NCBI GenBank assembly: GCA_030697175.1 | Contig: JAUYQR010000014.1 | Coordinates: 1 to 64,000, forward strand | Reading direction: 5' to 3' | DNA from: Paracoccaceae bacterium | GTDB lineage: Bacteria; Pseudomonadota; Alphaproteobacteria; Rhodobacterales; Rhodobacteraceae | Length of the DNA stretch: 64,000 nucleotides | Part shown: positions 35,637 to 45,007 of the stretch, piece by piece | Layout of the letters: each line of letters begins with the position of its first letter | Numbering within the stretch: the stretch's first letter is position 1 | Notes under the pieces: generated by a model | Database searches by the model: none | The model's input: the letters and a program-made list of their open reading frames with translations, nothing else | What the model was told of the DNA's origin: nothing | Program-made: the position numbers and the translations under genes

Positions 35637-36209
35637 CTATCTGGGGCGTTTGAGTTCGGTAAGGTCGCGCACGAAGGTGTAGTCGTGGTAGCCAAGCCGC
35701 GCCGCAGGATGGAAGCGGGTCACGTCGAAGCGGCCGTCCACCAGGCAGTCGTCGCGCAGGTGGATGCCGGTCACCTCGCCCAGGACCATGTAATCTTCGC
35801 CAAGTAGTTTCAGAACCTGCGCCACGCGGCATTCGAGCGTGGCGGGGGCGCCTGCGACACGGGGGCAATCAATGGTCTCGCACTCGGCCTTCGGCACGCC
35901 GACGGCGGCGAATTCATCGGTGCCGCGGGGAAAGCGGGCGGAGGTCTGGTTCATCGCGTGGAGTGCGGATTCTTCGACGATGTTGACGGCGAAAACCCCG
36001 GACTCCTCGGCGTTGCGGATGCTGTCACGGTAGTCGCCGGCGAACATCACTTGCGGCGGGTGGTAGCCGGTGGCGTTGAAGAACGAGTAGGGGGCGAGGT
36101 TGTCGCCCAGGCTCGCGCGGGTGGAAACCCAGGCGATCGGGCGGGGCGAGACGATGGCGGAGAACGGGCTGTGCGGCAGTCCGTGGCCATCGGCGGGGCG
36201 GTAGAACAT
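35637..36209 (-). CDS. Flavin reductase-like FMN-binding protein
   Basis: This 190-residue protein starts at the ATG ending at 36209 (MFYRPADGHGLPHSPFSAIV). Features of the flavin reductase-like split-barrel fold include SPRPIAWVST near the N-terminus, APYSFFNATGYHPP, and a conserved VNIVEESALHAMNQTS stretch. It probably binds FMN. The partner oxygenase or substrate is unknown. It is divergent from the GNAT gene. Confidence 0.82.
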   Translation of the reverse strand: MFYRPADGHGLPHSPFSAIVSPRPIAWVSTRASLGDNLAPYSFFNATGYHPPQVMFAGDYRDSIRNAEESGVFAVNIVEESALHAMNQTSARFPRGTDEFAAVGVPKAECETIDCPRVAGAPATLECRVAQVLKLLGEDYMVLGEVTGIHLRDDCLVDGRFDVTRFHPAARLGYHDYTFVRDLTELKRPR

Positions 36210-36289
36210 TCCTGTGCCTTTCGCGATTTGATCCTGACATGGGGCCATGTTACGGCGCGCATCAAGCAGAATCGGGAGGGCCTTGGCGC

Positions 36290-36775
36290 GTGTACAGGCT
36301 GGAGGAAGAGACCGAGGCCGACTGGTGGGAGGTGGAGGCGCTTTACGACCTGTGCTTCGCGCCGGGGCGCACGGCACTGTCGTCCTACCGCCTGCGCGAA
36401 GGGGTGCCGACGGTGGCGCCCTTGTGCCTGACCCTGCGCGATGACGATGGCACGCTGGCCGCGGTGATCCGCTATTGGCCGGCCTTGATCGGCGAGCATG
36501 ACGTGCTGCTGTTGGGCCCGATCGCGGTGCATCCGACGCGGCAGAGCGAAGGGTTGGGCGGGCTTTTGATCAACGAAAGCCTGGCCGAGGCCCGGCGTCT
36601 GGGCTGGGAGCGGGTGATGCTGGTGGGCGACGAGCCATACTATTCCCGCTTTGGTTTCAAGAAGTTGGAGGGCGTTCTTATGCCTCCGCCGACGAACCCT
36701 GACCGCGTGCTGGGGCTGGCGTTGAAGGCGGGGGCCTGGGACGGGGTGACGGGGACGGTGAGCCGGGCGACCTGA
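36290..36775 (+). CDS. GNAT-family N-acetyltransferase (YhbS-like)
   Basis: This is a 161-residue single-domain acetyltransferase. GTG 36290 is chosen because GGGAGGG lies nine bases upstream; an ATG at 36239 would add 17 unlike residues. The acetyl-CoA loop is HPTRQSEGLGGLLI, followed by LVGDEPYYSRFGFK, a YhbS-type signature. The substrate is unknown. Confidence 0.82.
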   Translation: MYRLEEETEADWWEVEALYDLCFAPGRTALSSYRLREGVPTVAPLCLTLRDDDGTLAAVIRYWPALIGEHDVLLLGPIAVHPTRQSEGLGGLLINESLAEARRLGWERVMLVGDEPYYSRFGFKKLEGVLMPPPTNPDRVLGLALKAGAWDGVTGTVSRAT

Positions 36776-36798
36776 GGGTGGCTTTGTGGGGCTGGCCG

Positions 36799-36823
36799 CC
36801 GGGAGGGTTTCACACCCTCCCGG
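36799..36823. repeat. Intergenic CCCTCCCGG palindromic element
   Basis: CCGGGAGGGT pairs with ACCCTCCCGG, followed by a further direct copy CCCTCCCG and GGGATATTTG. I recall this motif as a common intergenic element of Rhodobacteraceae. Here it can act as the terminator of the GNAT gene. Confidence 0.55.
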
Positions 36824-36901
36824 ACCCTCCCGTGGGATATTTGGCGAAGGGGAATACGGGGGTTGGATTGCATCGGAGGGAATCCGGGCCATATTGGGGG
36901 G

Positions 36902-37666
36902 ATGGACCAATTGCCCGCCGTTCCCGCCAAAGTTGCCGACCCCGCCCCGGAGATTGCGGCGCTGGCGCTGCGATTCAAGCGCGCCAACGGGCCGGTGATG
37001 CGGCTGGTGAACCGCTTGGGCGGGTCGATCGAGGGGCAGTTGGGGTTGATCCCCGCCCCGTTGCGCGCACGGATCACCGAGGTGACGGAGCGGGCGCTGG
37101 AGGCGGCTTACGGTGTGGCCGCGCAGGGCGCGCGGGCGCCGGACATGGGGCCGAACGGGCCGGTCTATGCGGCGATGGCGACGGGGGCCGCAGGCGGAGC
37201 GGGGGGAATTGCAACCTCGATCGCCGAACTGCCTGTAACCATCACATTGATTTTGCACACCATTCGCGCAGCGGCGGCGGAGGCGGGCTATGACCCGGAC
37301 GAACCCTGGGTCAAGGCGGAGTGCCTGAAGGTGTTCGGCGCCGGCACGCCTTTGGCGGTGGATGACGGGATCAACACCAGCTTTCTGTCGGCGCGGCTGA
37401 CGATCACCGGGCCTGCGGTGCAGAAGGTCATCGCGTCGGTCGCGCCGAAGCTGGCGGCGGCGCTGGGCCAGAAGCTGATGGCACAGGCAGTGCCGATCCT
37501 TGGCGCGGTGACGGGCGCGGCGCTGAACGCGGCATTCCTGACCTATTACCGCGAAGTGGCGCGGGTGCGGTTTGCGTTGATCCGGCTGGCGGAGGTGCAT
37601 GGCGTGGAGCCGGTGCTGGAGGCCTTTGCCGAGGCGGTGCGGCCACCGGTGATCCGCAAGGCGTAA
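36902..37666 (+). CDS. EcsC-family protein
   Basis: This 254-residue protein starts at ATG 36902. A glycine/alanine-rich amphipathic core (MATGAAGGAGGIATSIAEL) is followed by PVTITLILHTIRAAAAEAGY and the EPWVKAECLKVFG segment typical of EcsC-domain proteins. A C-terminal hydrophobic helix (GQKLMAQAVPILGAVTGAAL) suggests membrane association. The molecular function of this family is poorly defined. Confidence 0.75.
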   Translation: MDQLPAVPAKVADPAPEIAALALRFKRANGPVMRLVNRLGGSIEGQLGLIPAPLRARITEVTERALEAAYGVAAQGARAPDMGPNGPVYAAMATGAAGGAGGIATSIAELPVTITLILHTIRAAAAEAGYDPDEPWVKAECLKVFGAGTPLAVDDGINTSFLSARLTITGPAVQKVIASVAPKLAAALGQKLMAQAVPILGAVTGAALNAAFLTYYREVARVRFALIRLAEVHGVEPVLEAFAEAVRPPVIRKA

Positions 37667-37778
37667 TCGCCGTCTGCGTTGTGTCTGGCAGGTGTATGGC
37701 AGACGTATGGCACCTTCCGCCCCCTTGCACCGCGGCACCGGGGCGCATAAGAACCGCGCGCAGTAGCGCGGAGGGACC

Positions 37779-39035
37779 ATGCCGCTTCTGGTGATGAAAT
37801 TTGGCGGCACATCGGTGGCCGATCTTGCCCGCATCAAGAATGCGGCGGGCAAGGTGAAGCGCGAGGTCGAGCGCGGCTATGACGTGATCGTCATCGTCAG
37901 CGCCATGTCGGGCAAGACCAACGAACTGGTCGGCTGGGTCGAGGGCACCTCGCCCCTGTATGACGCGCGCGAGTATGACGCGGTGGTGTCGTCGGGCGAG
38001 AACGTCACGGCGGGGCTGATGGCGCTGACCTTGCAGGAGATGGACGTGCCGGCGCGGTCGTGGCAGGGCTGGCAGGTGCCGATCCAGACCACATCGGCGC
38101 ATGCGGCTGCGCGGTTCGTGGACATCCCGCGCGCCAACATTGATGCCAAGTTCGCCGAAGGCTTCAAGGTGGCGGTGGTGGCGGGGTTTCAGGGTGTAAG
38201 CCCCGAGGGCCGGATCACCACGCTGGGGCGCGGCGGGTCTGACACCACGGCGGTCGCGTTCGCGGCGGCCTTTGCGGCGGAGCGGTGCGATATCTATACC
38301 GACGTGGACGGGGTCTACACCACAGACCCGCGGATCACGTCGAAGGCCCGCAAGCTGGACCGCATCGCCTTCGAGGAAATGCTGGAACTGGCGTCGCTGG
38401 GGGCCAAGGTCTTGCAGACCCGCTCGGTCGAGCTGGCGATGCGCTACAAGGTGCGGCTGCGGGTGCTGTCCTCGTTCGAGGACACCGACGAAAATTCTGG
38501 AACGCTGGTCTGTGACGAGGATGAGATCATGGAATCGAAAGTTGTGTCCGGCGTGGCCTACAGCCGGGACGAGGCGAAGATGACGCTGGTGCGGGTCGAG
38601 GACCGGCCGGGGATCGCGGCGGCGATCTTTGGCCCCCTGGCGGATGCGGGCGTGAACGTGGACATGATCGTCCAGAACATTTCCGAGACCGACGCGCCGG
38701 GCGACAAGCGCGCCTATACCGACATGACGTTTTCCTGCCCGACCAATCAGGTGGTGCGGGCGCGCAAGGCCATCGAGGCGGCGCGCGACGAGGGCAAGTT
38801 CGTCTATGCCGATCTGGTGACGGACAGCGACGTGGCGAAACTGTCGGTGGTGGGCATCGGGATGCGCAGTCATGCCGGGGTGGCGGCGCGGATGTTCTCG
38901 GCGCTGGCGGCAGAGAATGTGAACATCAAGGTGATCACCACGTCGGAGATCAAGATCTCGGTGCTGATCGACCGGAAATACATGGAACTGGCCGTGCAGG
39001 CGCTGCATGACGCCTTCGAGCTGGAAAAGGCCTGA
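37779..39035 (+). CDS. lysC: Aspartate kinase
   Basis: This 418-residue kinase makes the first step to lysine, threonine and methionine. The kinase domain starts MPLLVMKFGGTSVADLARI (K and GGTS substrate site) and has GRGGSDTTAVA and YTDVDGVYTTDPR. Two C-terminal ACT domains (VRVEDRPGIAAAIF, VGIGMRSHAGVAARMF) imply feedback control by lysine and/or threonine. ATG 37779 follows GGAGGGACC. Confidence 0.96.
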   Translation: MPLLVMKFGGTSVADLARIKNAAGKVKREVERGYDVIVIVSAMSGKTNELVGWVEGTSPLYDAREYDAVVSSGENVTAGLMALTLQEMDVPARSWQGWQVPIQTTSAHAAARFVDIPRANIDAKFAEGFKVAVVAGFQGVSPEGRITTLGRGGSDTTAVAFAAAFAAERCDIYTDVDGVYTTDPRITSKARKLDRIAFEEMLELASLGAKVLQTRSVELAMRYKVRLRVLSSFEDTDENSGTLVCDEDEIMESKVVSGVAYSRDEAKMTLVRVEDRPGIAAAIFGPLADAGVNVDMIVQNISETDAPGDKRAYTDMTFSCPTNQVVRARKAIEAARDEGKFVYADLVTDSDVAKLSVVGIGMRSHAGVAARMFSALAAENVNIKVITTSEIKISVLIDRKYMELAVQALHDAFELEKA

Positions 39036-39037
39036 CC

Positions 39038-39451
39038 TCAGGCTGGCGGGGCGGCGGTTGGCACGTCGCTGCGGCTGACCTCGGCGGTTGCCGCGTTGCG
39101 GGTGTCGCCGATCACCTCGGCCACGCGGGTGGCGAGGTCTTCGGACGAGAGCGGCTTTTGAAACCAGATCGCGCCCTCGCCGCCGATGAACTTTGCCTTT
39201 GACGCACTGTCGCAGATCACGAGGATCGGGACGCCGTCGTGGCAAAGGCGGCTGACGATGGCGGCGCGGCGGTTGGTCAGCGCCTCGTCATCGACCACGA
39301 CCGCGCCGTAGCGCACCCGGGCGGAGGCGCGGCTGACCGTGGGAATCCCGACCGCAGCAAGCGCCTGGGTGACGTCGAGGGCGAGAAGCACTTCCTTGGT
39401 CAGAAGAAGGACTGAACTTGCTGCCGGGGCGGTCTTGCGGGTTTTCATCAT
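39038..39451 (-). CDS. Degenerate receiver-like protein
   Basis: This 137-residue protein starts at ATGATG (39451). A response-regulator receiver fold is suggested by VLLLTKEVLLALDVTQAL, AVVVDDEALTN (Asp at the phospho-site strand), VPILVICD and FQKPLSSEDLATRV (KP lysine). The acidic pair of strand 1 is replaced by TKE, so phosphorylation is doubtful. There is no output domain. It is convergent with lysC, whose stop is three bases away. Confidence 0.65.
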   Translation of the reverse strand: MMKTRKTAPAASSVLLLTKEVLLALDVTQALAAVGIPTVSRASARVRYGAVVVDDEALTNRRAAIVSRLCHDGVPILVICDSASKAKFIGGEGAIWFQKPLSSEDLATRVAEVIGDTRNAATAEVSRSDVPTAAPPA

Positions 39452-39656
39452 GTGCCGAGGATTGCGGGGTTTGATAACGCCCGCGTTGCGTGGGACGCGG
39501 ATTGCCTGGAAAACCGGAAACGAGGCCAACTGATGCCGGGCAGCGAATACACGCTTGGTCGGGCGGTGCCAAGAAGGCGGCTGCGGATGGAAGGCGGATT
39601 GCTGCCGAAAGCGGCGCGGGTGGTGGAACGGGGCGGCCCGCCCTTGTTTTGCCCGT

Positions 39657-39686
39657 CTATGATTTGCCCGCCTATGATTTGCCCGC
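39657..39686. repeat. 15-base direct tandem repeat
   Basis: Two exact copies of CTATGATTTGCCCGC lie in the 330-base region between the receiver-like gene and ptsP. The rest of 39452-39778 shows no supportable gene. Confidence 0.6.
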
Positions 39687-39778
39687 AGGCGCGGGGTCGG
39701 CGCCGGAAACCGCGTCCGCCTACTTCACGCCGGGGTTGCGCTGTGGTCTAACGGTGCAGACGCAGAACAGGACCCGTG

Positions 39779-42022
39779 ATGCCCGAACGCAGCGAAAGCG
39801 ACAGTCGCAAGCTCCTGCGCCGTTTGCGCGACACGTTGGCCACGCCCGGCAGGGGGCAGGACCGGCTGGATGCCATCACTCATCTGATCGCCGACAGCAT
39901 GGGGACCGAGGTCTGTTCGATCTATCTGTTCCGCGACCCCGAGACGCTGGAGTTGTGCGCGACCGAAGGGTTGAACAAGGATGCCGTCCACAAGACGCGG
40001 ATGAAGCTGGGCGAGGGCTTGGTGGGCCGCGTGGCGCGCAGCGGGTTGCCGGTGAACGCGGCGGATGCGCCTTCGGAGAAGGGGTTTCGCTACATGCCGG
40101 AGACGGGGGAGGAGTTGTTCTCGTCCTTCCTTGGGGTGCCGATCCAGCGGGTCGGCGAGCGGCTGGGCGTGCTGGTGGTGCAATCGAAGACCGCGCGCCA
40201 GTTTTCCGACGACGACATCTACGCGCTGGACGTGGTGGCGATGGTCCTGGCCGAGATGACCGAGCTGGGCGCCTTTGTCGGGGACGATGGCGGCATGCGG
40301 GCGCTGCACAAGCAGCCGGTGATGCTGCGCGGCAGTTCGGGGCAGGAGGGTGCGGCGGAGGGCCATGTCTGGCTGCACGAGCCGCGCGTGGTGATCACCA
40401 ACCCGGTGGCCGATGATCCCCTGACCGAGATCGACCGCATCCGCGAAGCCGTGGGGCAGCTCAGGGTGTCGGTGGATGATCTGCTGTCGGCGGAAAGCCT
40501 GGACAAGGAGCAGAAGGCGGTGCTGGAGGCCTACCGGATGTTCGCCCATTCGCGCGGCTGGCTGCGGCGGATGGAGGAGGACATCCAGCGCGGCCTGTCG
40601 GCCGAAGCGGCGGTCGAGCGCGAGCAGAACGCGGCGCGCAACCGGCTGGAGCAGGTGCCCGATGCCTATCTGCGCGAACGGTTGCAGGATCTGGACGACC
40701 TGTCGAACCGGCTGCTGCGCATCCTGACCGGACAGGGCCGCGATACCGGCGCGGAGATGCCGGAGAACCCGGTGCTGGTGGCGCGCAACATCGGGCCGGC
40801 GGAACTGCTGGAATACGGGCGCAAGCTGAAGGGCGTGGTGCTGGACGAAGGCTCGGTCGGCAGTCACGCGGCCATCGTGGCGCGGGCGCTGGCGATCCCT
40901 TTGGTGATCAACGCGGGCCGCGCCGTGAACGAGGCGCTGAACGGCGACCACATCCTGGTCGACGGCGATCAGGGGATCGTGCATCTGCGGCCCGAGGAAA
41001 CCGTGGCGCGGGCGTTCCGCGACAAGATCGCGATGCTGGCCGAGGCGCAGAAGCGCTATGCCAGCCTGCGCGGCCTGCCCGCGACGGCGGCCTGCGGAGC
41101 AACGGTGGCGCTGCACATGAACGCAGGCCTGATGGCCGATCTGCCGAGCCTTGAGGGGTCGGGTGCCGAGGGCGTCGGCCTGTTTCGCACCGAATTGCAG
41201 TTTCTGGTGCGGTCAAAGATGCCGCAGCGGGCGGAACTGGCGCGGCTTTATGCGCGGGTGATGGACGCGGCCAAGGGCAGGCGGGTGGCGTTTCGCACAC
41301 TGGACATCGGGTCGGACAAGGTGCTGCCCTACATGAAACCGCCCGAAGAGCCGAACCCGGCGATGGGGTGGCGCGCGATCCGGGTCGGCCTGGACAAGCC
41401 CGGTGTCTTGCGGATGCAGTTGCAGGCGCTGATCCGCGCGGCGGCGGGGCGGCCGTTGACGGTGATGTTCCCGCTGATCACCGAACTGGGCGAGTTCCGC
41501 GAGGCGCGGGCGCATGTGCTGCGCGAGTTGCACCGCGAGAAGTCGCTGGGCCATGCGGTCCCCGAGAAGGTCGAGATCGGCGCGATGATGGAGACGCCAA
41601 GCCTGGCCTATGCGCCGCAGGCGTTTTTCGAGCTGACCGATTTCATCTCGATCGGGGGCAACGACCTGAAGCAGTTCTTCTTTGCCGCCGACCGCGAGAA
41701 CGAGCTGGTGCGGCGGCGCTATGACACGCTGAACCTGTCGTTCCTGACGTTCTTGCAGACGATCGTGGCGCGCTGTCAGGCGTCCGGCACGCCGTTGTCG
41801 TTTTGCGGCGAGGATGCCGGGCGGCCGATCGAGGCGCTGGCTCTGGCCGCGATCGGGTTTCGCAGCCTGTCGATGCGGCCAGCCTCGGTTGGCCCGGTGA
41901 AGGCGCTGATCCGGCAGGTCAGCCTGGTCGAGGCCAGGGCGGTGATCGACGCCGCGCGCGAGGCCGGGGCGGAAAGCGCGCGGCCTGCGCTGATGGACTG
42001 GCTGGCCTCGCAGCAGGGCTAG
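39779..42022 (+). CDS. ptsP: PEP-protein phosphotransferase PtsP (EI-Ntr)
   Basis: Enzyme I of the nitrogen phosphotransferase system (747 residues) moves phosphate from PEP to NPr. An N-terminal GAF domain (about 20-160: AITHLIADSMGTEVCSIYL) senses metabolites. The phosphohistidine motif is GSVGSHAAIVARAL. The PEP-binding barrel has GLFRTELQFL, FRTLDIGSDKVLPYM and MIETPS-type MMETPSLAYA. ATG 39779 is used; GTG 39776 is adjacent. AACAGGA lies upstream. Confidence 0.95.
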   Translation: MPERSESDSRKLLRRLRDTLATPGRGQDRLDAITHLIADSMGTEVCSIYLFRDPETLELCATEGLNKDAVHKTRMKLGEGLVGRVARSGLPVNAADAPSEKGFRYMPETGEELFSSFLGVPIQRVGERLGVLVVQSKTARQFSDDDIYALDVVAMVLAEMTELGAFVGDDGGMRALHKQPVMLRGSSGQEGAAEGHVWLHEPRVVITNPVADDPLTEIDRIREAVGQLRVSVDDLLSAESLDKEQKAVLEAYRMFAHSRGWLRRMEEDIQRGLSAEAAVEREQNAARNRLEQVPDAYLRERLQDLDDLSNRLLRILTGQGRDTGAEMPENPVLVARNIGPAELLEYGRKLKGVVLDEGSVGSHAAIVARALAIPLVINAGRAVNEALNGDHILVDGDQGIVHLRPEETVARAFRDKIAMLAEAQKRYASLRGLPATAACGATVALHMNAGLMADLPSLEGSGAEGVGLFRTELQFLVRSKMPQRAELARLYARVMDAAKGRRVAFRTLDIGSDKVLPYMKPPEEPNPAMGWRAIRVGLDKPGVLRMQLQALIRAAAGRPLTVMFPLITELGEFREARAHVLRELHREKSLGHAVPEKVEIGAMMETPSLAYAPQAFFELTDFISIGGNDLKQFFFAADRENELVRRRYDTLNLSFLTFLQTIVARCQASGTPLSFCGEDAGRPIEALALAAIGFRSLSMRPASVGPVKALIRQVSLVEARAVIDAAREAGAESARPALMDWLASQQG

Positions 42023-42028
42023 GCTGAT

Positions 42029-43582
42029 CTAGCGGTGGTAGAAGGAAAACTTCTGGCTGGCGCGGTAATGCGACGCCTCGGGGTCGGTCATCGGCGGGTT
42101 CGGATACCAGGGCAGGTGTTCTGCGGTCATCCGGCCACCGACGCGCAGCGAGCGGAAGAAGTTGTCGACCCTGAGCTTGTCATAGAGCGCAAAGGTAGTG
42201 TCGATGGGCGCCTTGTAGACCGGGTCGCCCCCGGGGGTGAAGCCGAGGCGGCGGATCCAGAACTGTTGTTCCCATTCCCAGATGTGGTGGTGCTGCGCCT
42301 CGATCTCGATCTTGTCCTGTCGCAGGGCATCGCGGTTTGCGATGTTCAGCGCAAAGCCGGCCTTGGCATAGCTGCTGGGCAGGATCACGGAGGCCAACGT
42401 TGCAAGGAAATCTTCGGGCAAGGCGGGGTTGAATTCAAGGTCCGGATCAGTGAGGCAGAACCAGCGCGGCAGGGACTGAAGCCGTTCCGGCGTGAAGATC
42501 GAGTGCCGGGGGCCGAGGTTTTCGGACAGCCGTTCGACCGTGGCACCCGACTGTTCGGCGCTGTCGAGAAAGGCGTGCATGTCGGCGCTGTCGGAGGCGT
42601 TGTCGACGAAGGTGATGTCGGCAAACCCCAGCGCGCGAAGCTGGCGCAGCATGTTGGCGGCGTAGCTTGGGTTGTTGAAGCAGGGGATCAGAACCGGGGT
42701 GGTGGCGGGCGTCGGAAGCGGGCCTGACGCGGCCATCGCCGGCGGGGTGGGGCGAAGGGCGTCAAGCCGCGCGCCGACATGGCGCTGCGTTTCGCCTTGG
42801 CTGGCGCTGGCGCGGACGCAGATTACGTTGAACTGCGCGTCGCCGTATTCGCGGTCGCGCAAGACGGGGGTAAAACCCACTTTGCCCAACAGATCAAGCA
42901 GATCGGCGGCGCGGACCTGATCCTTCCAGAAGCCGAAGCCTTCAACCTCGATGATCATCAGATCGGTTCGTGCCAGCGTTTCGGTGGCCCCCGCCAGCAC
43001 GAGCGAAGCCGCGCCTTCGACATCGATCCAGAGCGCGACGCGGCCTGCGGGTGCGTGGGCGGCCAGATGGTCATCGAGGCGGACCGAGGCCACCTCGACG
43101 TGGTCGTAGCGGGCATCCTCGTCGCGTTGCAGGAGCGAGGCCTTGCCGGTATCGGCCCGTTCCACCAGCCGCCGTGGTGCCAGCCGGTCGCCTTGCAGAG
43201 CGCGCGACAGGACGCGCGGCACATGCAGCGTCACGGTTCCGGGGCGGTCGGACACGGCGGCGTTGGTCCAGCGCACGCCGGCGGCGGTGTTGATCGCGGC
43301 GTGGCGAGCATGGGTTACGGGATTCGCTTCGAAGCCGAAAACCACGAGGTCCGGCAGGGTGGCGAGGGCGCGGCGCCCGGCCTCGCCCTTGTTGGCGCCG
43401 ATGTCGCAAAAGACCGCCGGACGCAGGTCGGCGAGCAGCCCGAAGAAGATGTCCAGCGCCTGCGCGTGGCCCGGTGCGCCCGGCGCGGTGCCGGGGATCA
43501 CGCCGACGCGGCTTTGCGCCTCGGGGTCGAGGCAATCGGCGATCGAGGGCGAAGGCGGCGGATCGGCGGGGCCGTTCGGCAT
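42029..43582 (-). CDS. FkbM methyltransferase fused to a glycosyltransferase-like domain
   Basis: This 517-residue two-domain protein starts at the ATG ending at 43582; a longer frame begins at 43645. Residues about 40-240 form an FkbM-type SAM methyltransferase with FCDIGANKGEAG and WIDVEGAASLVLAGA. Residues about 275-517 resemble a GT-A transferase with VLIPCFNNPSYAANMLRQL, FVDNASDSAD and a CLTDPDLEF acid cluster (DxD-like). It probably modifies a surface glycan, both adding and methylating a sugar. It is tail-to-tail with ptsP. Confidence 0.78.
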   Translation of the reverse strand: MPNGPADPPPSPSIADCLDPEAQSRVGVIPGTAPGAPGHAQALDIFFGLLADLRPAVFCDIGANKGEAGRRALATLPDLVVFGFEANPVTHARHAAINTAAGVRWTNAAVSDRPGTVTLHVPRVLSRALQGDRLAPRRLVERADTGKASLLQRDEDARYDHVEVASVRLDDHLAAHAPAGRVALWIDVEGAASLVLAGATETLARTDLMIIEVEGFGFWKDQVRAADLLDLLGKVGFTPVLRDREYGDAQFNVICVRASASQGETQRHVGARLDALRPTPPAMAASGPLPTPATTPVLIPCFNNPSYAANMLRQLRALGFADITFVDNASDSADMHAFLDSAEQSGATVERLSENLGPRHSIFTPERLQSLPRWFCLTDPDLEFNPALPEDFLATLASVILPSSYAKAGFALNIANRDALRQDKIEIEAQHHHIWEWEQQFWIRRLGFTPGGDPVYKAPIDTTFALYDKLRVDNFFRSLRVGGRMTAEHLPWYPNPPMTDPEASHYRASQKFSFYHR

Positions 43583-43678
43583 CGGGCGGGGTATCCTCAA
43601 TCTGCTGCGGTGGCGAAGGCTAGCCGCGGCGCGAGCCTGCCTCAAGCGTTTCGTGGCGGCGGCAGGTGCGTCGCGGCG

Positions 43679-44941
43679 TCAGAGTGCGCGCCAGCCGATG
43701 TCGGACCGTGAGAACCCTTCGGGCCAGTCGAGCAGGTCGATCATGGAATAGGCGCGGTGGTGCGCCTCCTCCAGCGTCGCGCCGCGTGCGGTGATGGCAA
43801 GCACCCGCCCGCCGTTGGCGGTGACGAGGCCACCCTTCAGCGCGGTGCCGGCGTGGAAGACCATGTGGCGGCTGTCTTCGGGCATCCGGTCGAGGCCGTT
43901 GATCACGCTGCCTTTGGCGTAAGCGCCGGGGTAGCCGCGGGCCGCCATCACCACGGTCAGGGCGTGGTCGGCGGCCCAGTTGACGCGCGCATCGGCGAGG
44001 CGGCCCTCGGCGGTGGCGAGCATCAGGTCGAGGGCTTGCGCGCCGAGCCGCATCATCAGGACCTGGGTTTCCGGATCGCCGAAGCGGGCGTTGTATTCCA
44101 CAAGCCGGGCGCGGCCGTCCTTGATCATCAGCCCAGCGTAGAGGACGCCGCTGTAGGGCGTGCCGCGGCGGGCCATTTCGCGGATCGTGGGCAGCACGAT
44201 TTCGGCCATCGCCTGCGCTTCGATCTCGGGCGTCAGGACCGGGGCGGGGGAGTAGGCGCCCATGCCGCCGGTGTTGGGGCCGGTGTCGCCGTCACCCACC
44301 CGCTTGTGGTCTTGCGCGGTGCCGACGGGGAGGGCGTTGGTGCCATCGGTGAGGATGAAGAGGCTGGCCTCTTCGCCGTCCATGAACGCTTCGATCACCA
44401 CTTCGGCGCCCGCAGCACCGAAGGCTCCGCCAAGGATGTCGTCGATCGCGGCGAGGGCTTCTGTTTCTGTCATGGCGACAATCACGCCTTTTCCGGCGGC
44501 CAAACCATCGGCTTTGACAACAATCGGCGCGCCCATGCGGCGGATGTAGTCTTTGGCGGGGGCGGCTTCGGAAAACCGTGCCCAGGCGGCGGTCGGGGCG
44601 GCGCAGGCGTCGCAGATTTCCTTGGTGAAGCGTTTGGATGCCTCCAGCCGCGCGGCGGCGGCGGAGGGCCCGAAGGTCAGGAGGCCAGCGGCGCGGGTCG
44701 CATCTGCCACCCCGGCGGCAAGCGGGGCTTCGGGGCCGATGATGACGAAGTCGATGGCGTTTTCTTCGCAGAAGGTGACGACGGTGCTGCCATCGAGGAT
44801 GTCGATGTCGGCACATTCGGCAAGCTGCGCGATGCCGGCGTTGCCGGGGGCGACGATCAGCCGGTCGGTCTTGGGGTTCTGCTTCACGGCCCAGGCAAGG
44901 GCGTGTTCGCGGCCACCGGACCCGAGGATGAGGATGTTCAT
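43679..44941 (-). CDS. purD: Phosphoribosylamine-glycine ligase
   Basis: This ATP-grasp enzyme (420 residues) performs the second step of purine synthesis. The start MNILILGSGGREHALAW and motifs VVKADGLAAGKGVIVA, DHKRVGDGDTGPNTGGMGAYSP and NARFGDPETQ are diagnostic. It is divergent from xseA. Confidence 0.97.
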   Translation of the reverse strand: MNILILGSGGREHALAWAVKQNPKTDRLIVAPGNAGIAQLAECADIDILDGSTVVTFCEENAIDFVIIGPEAPLAAGVADATRAAGLLTFGPSAAAARLEASKRFTKEICDACAAPTAAWARFSEAAPAKDYIRRMGAPIVVKADGLAAGKGVIVAMTETEALAAIDDILGGAFGAAGAEVVIEAFMDGEEASLFILTDGTNALPVGTAQDHKRVGDGDTGPNTGGMGAYSPAPVLTPEIEAQAMAEIVLPTIREMARRGTPYSGVLYAGLMIKDGRARLVEYNARFGDPETQVLMMRLGAQALDLMLATAEGRLADARVNWAADHALTVVMAARGYPGAYAKGSVINGLDRMPEDSRHMVFHAGTALKGGLVTANGGRVLAITARGATLEEAHHRAYSMIDLLDWPEGFSRSDIGWRAL

Positions 44942-45007
44942 GGCTGTCTCCGGCTTGGCCTTTGGATCCAGGCGTCATAAGGTTTGCCCATCCGGGAGGC
45001 AAGCTGC

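Noticed and set aside
32786-35653. Very long open frame on the plus strand opposite the sugar dehydrogenase and dehydratase genes
   Set aside because: It is antisense to two clear enzyme genes, is low-complexity (His, Gly, Asp, Arg rich) and arises from the high-GC codon pattern of the real genes.
39533-39751. Possible small gene between the receiver-like gene and ptsP
   Set aside because: The frame is arginine/proline rich, contains the 15-base tandem repeat and lacks a ribosome site.
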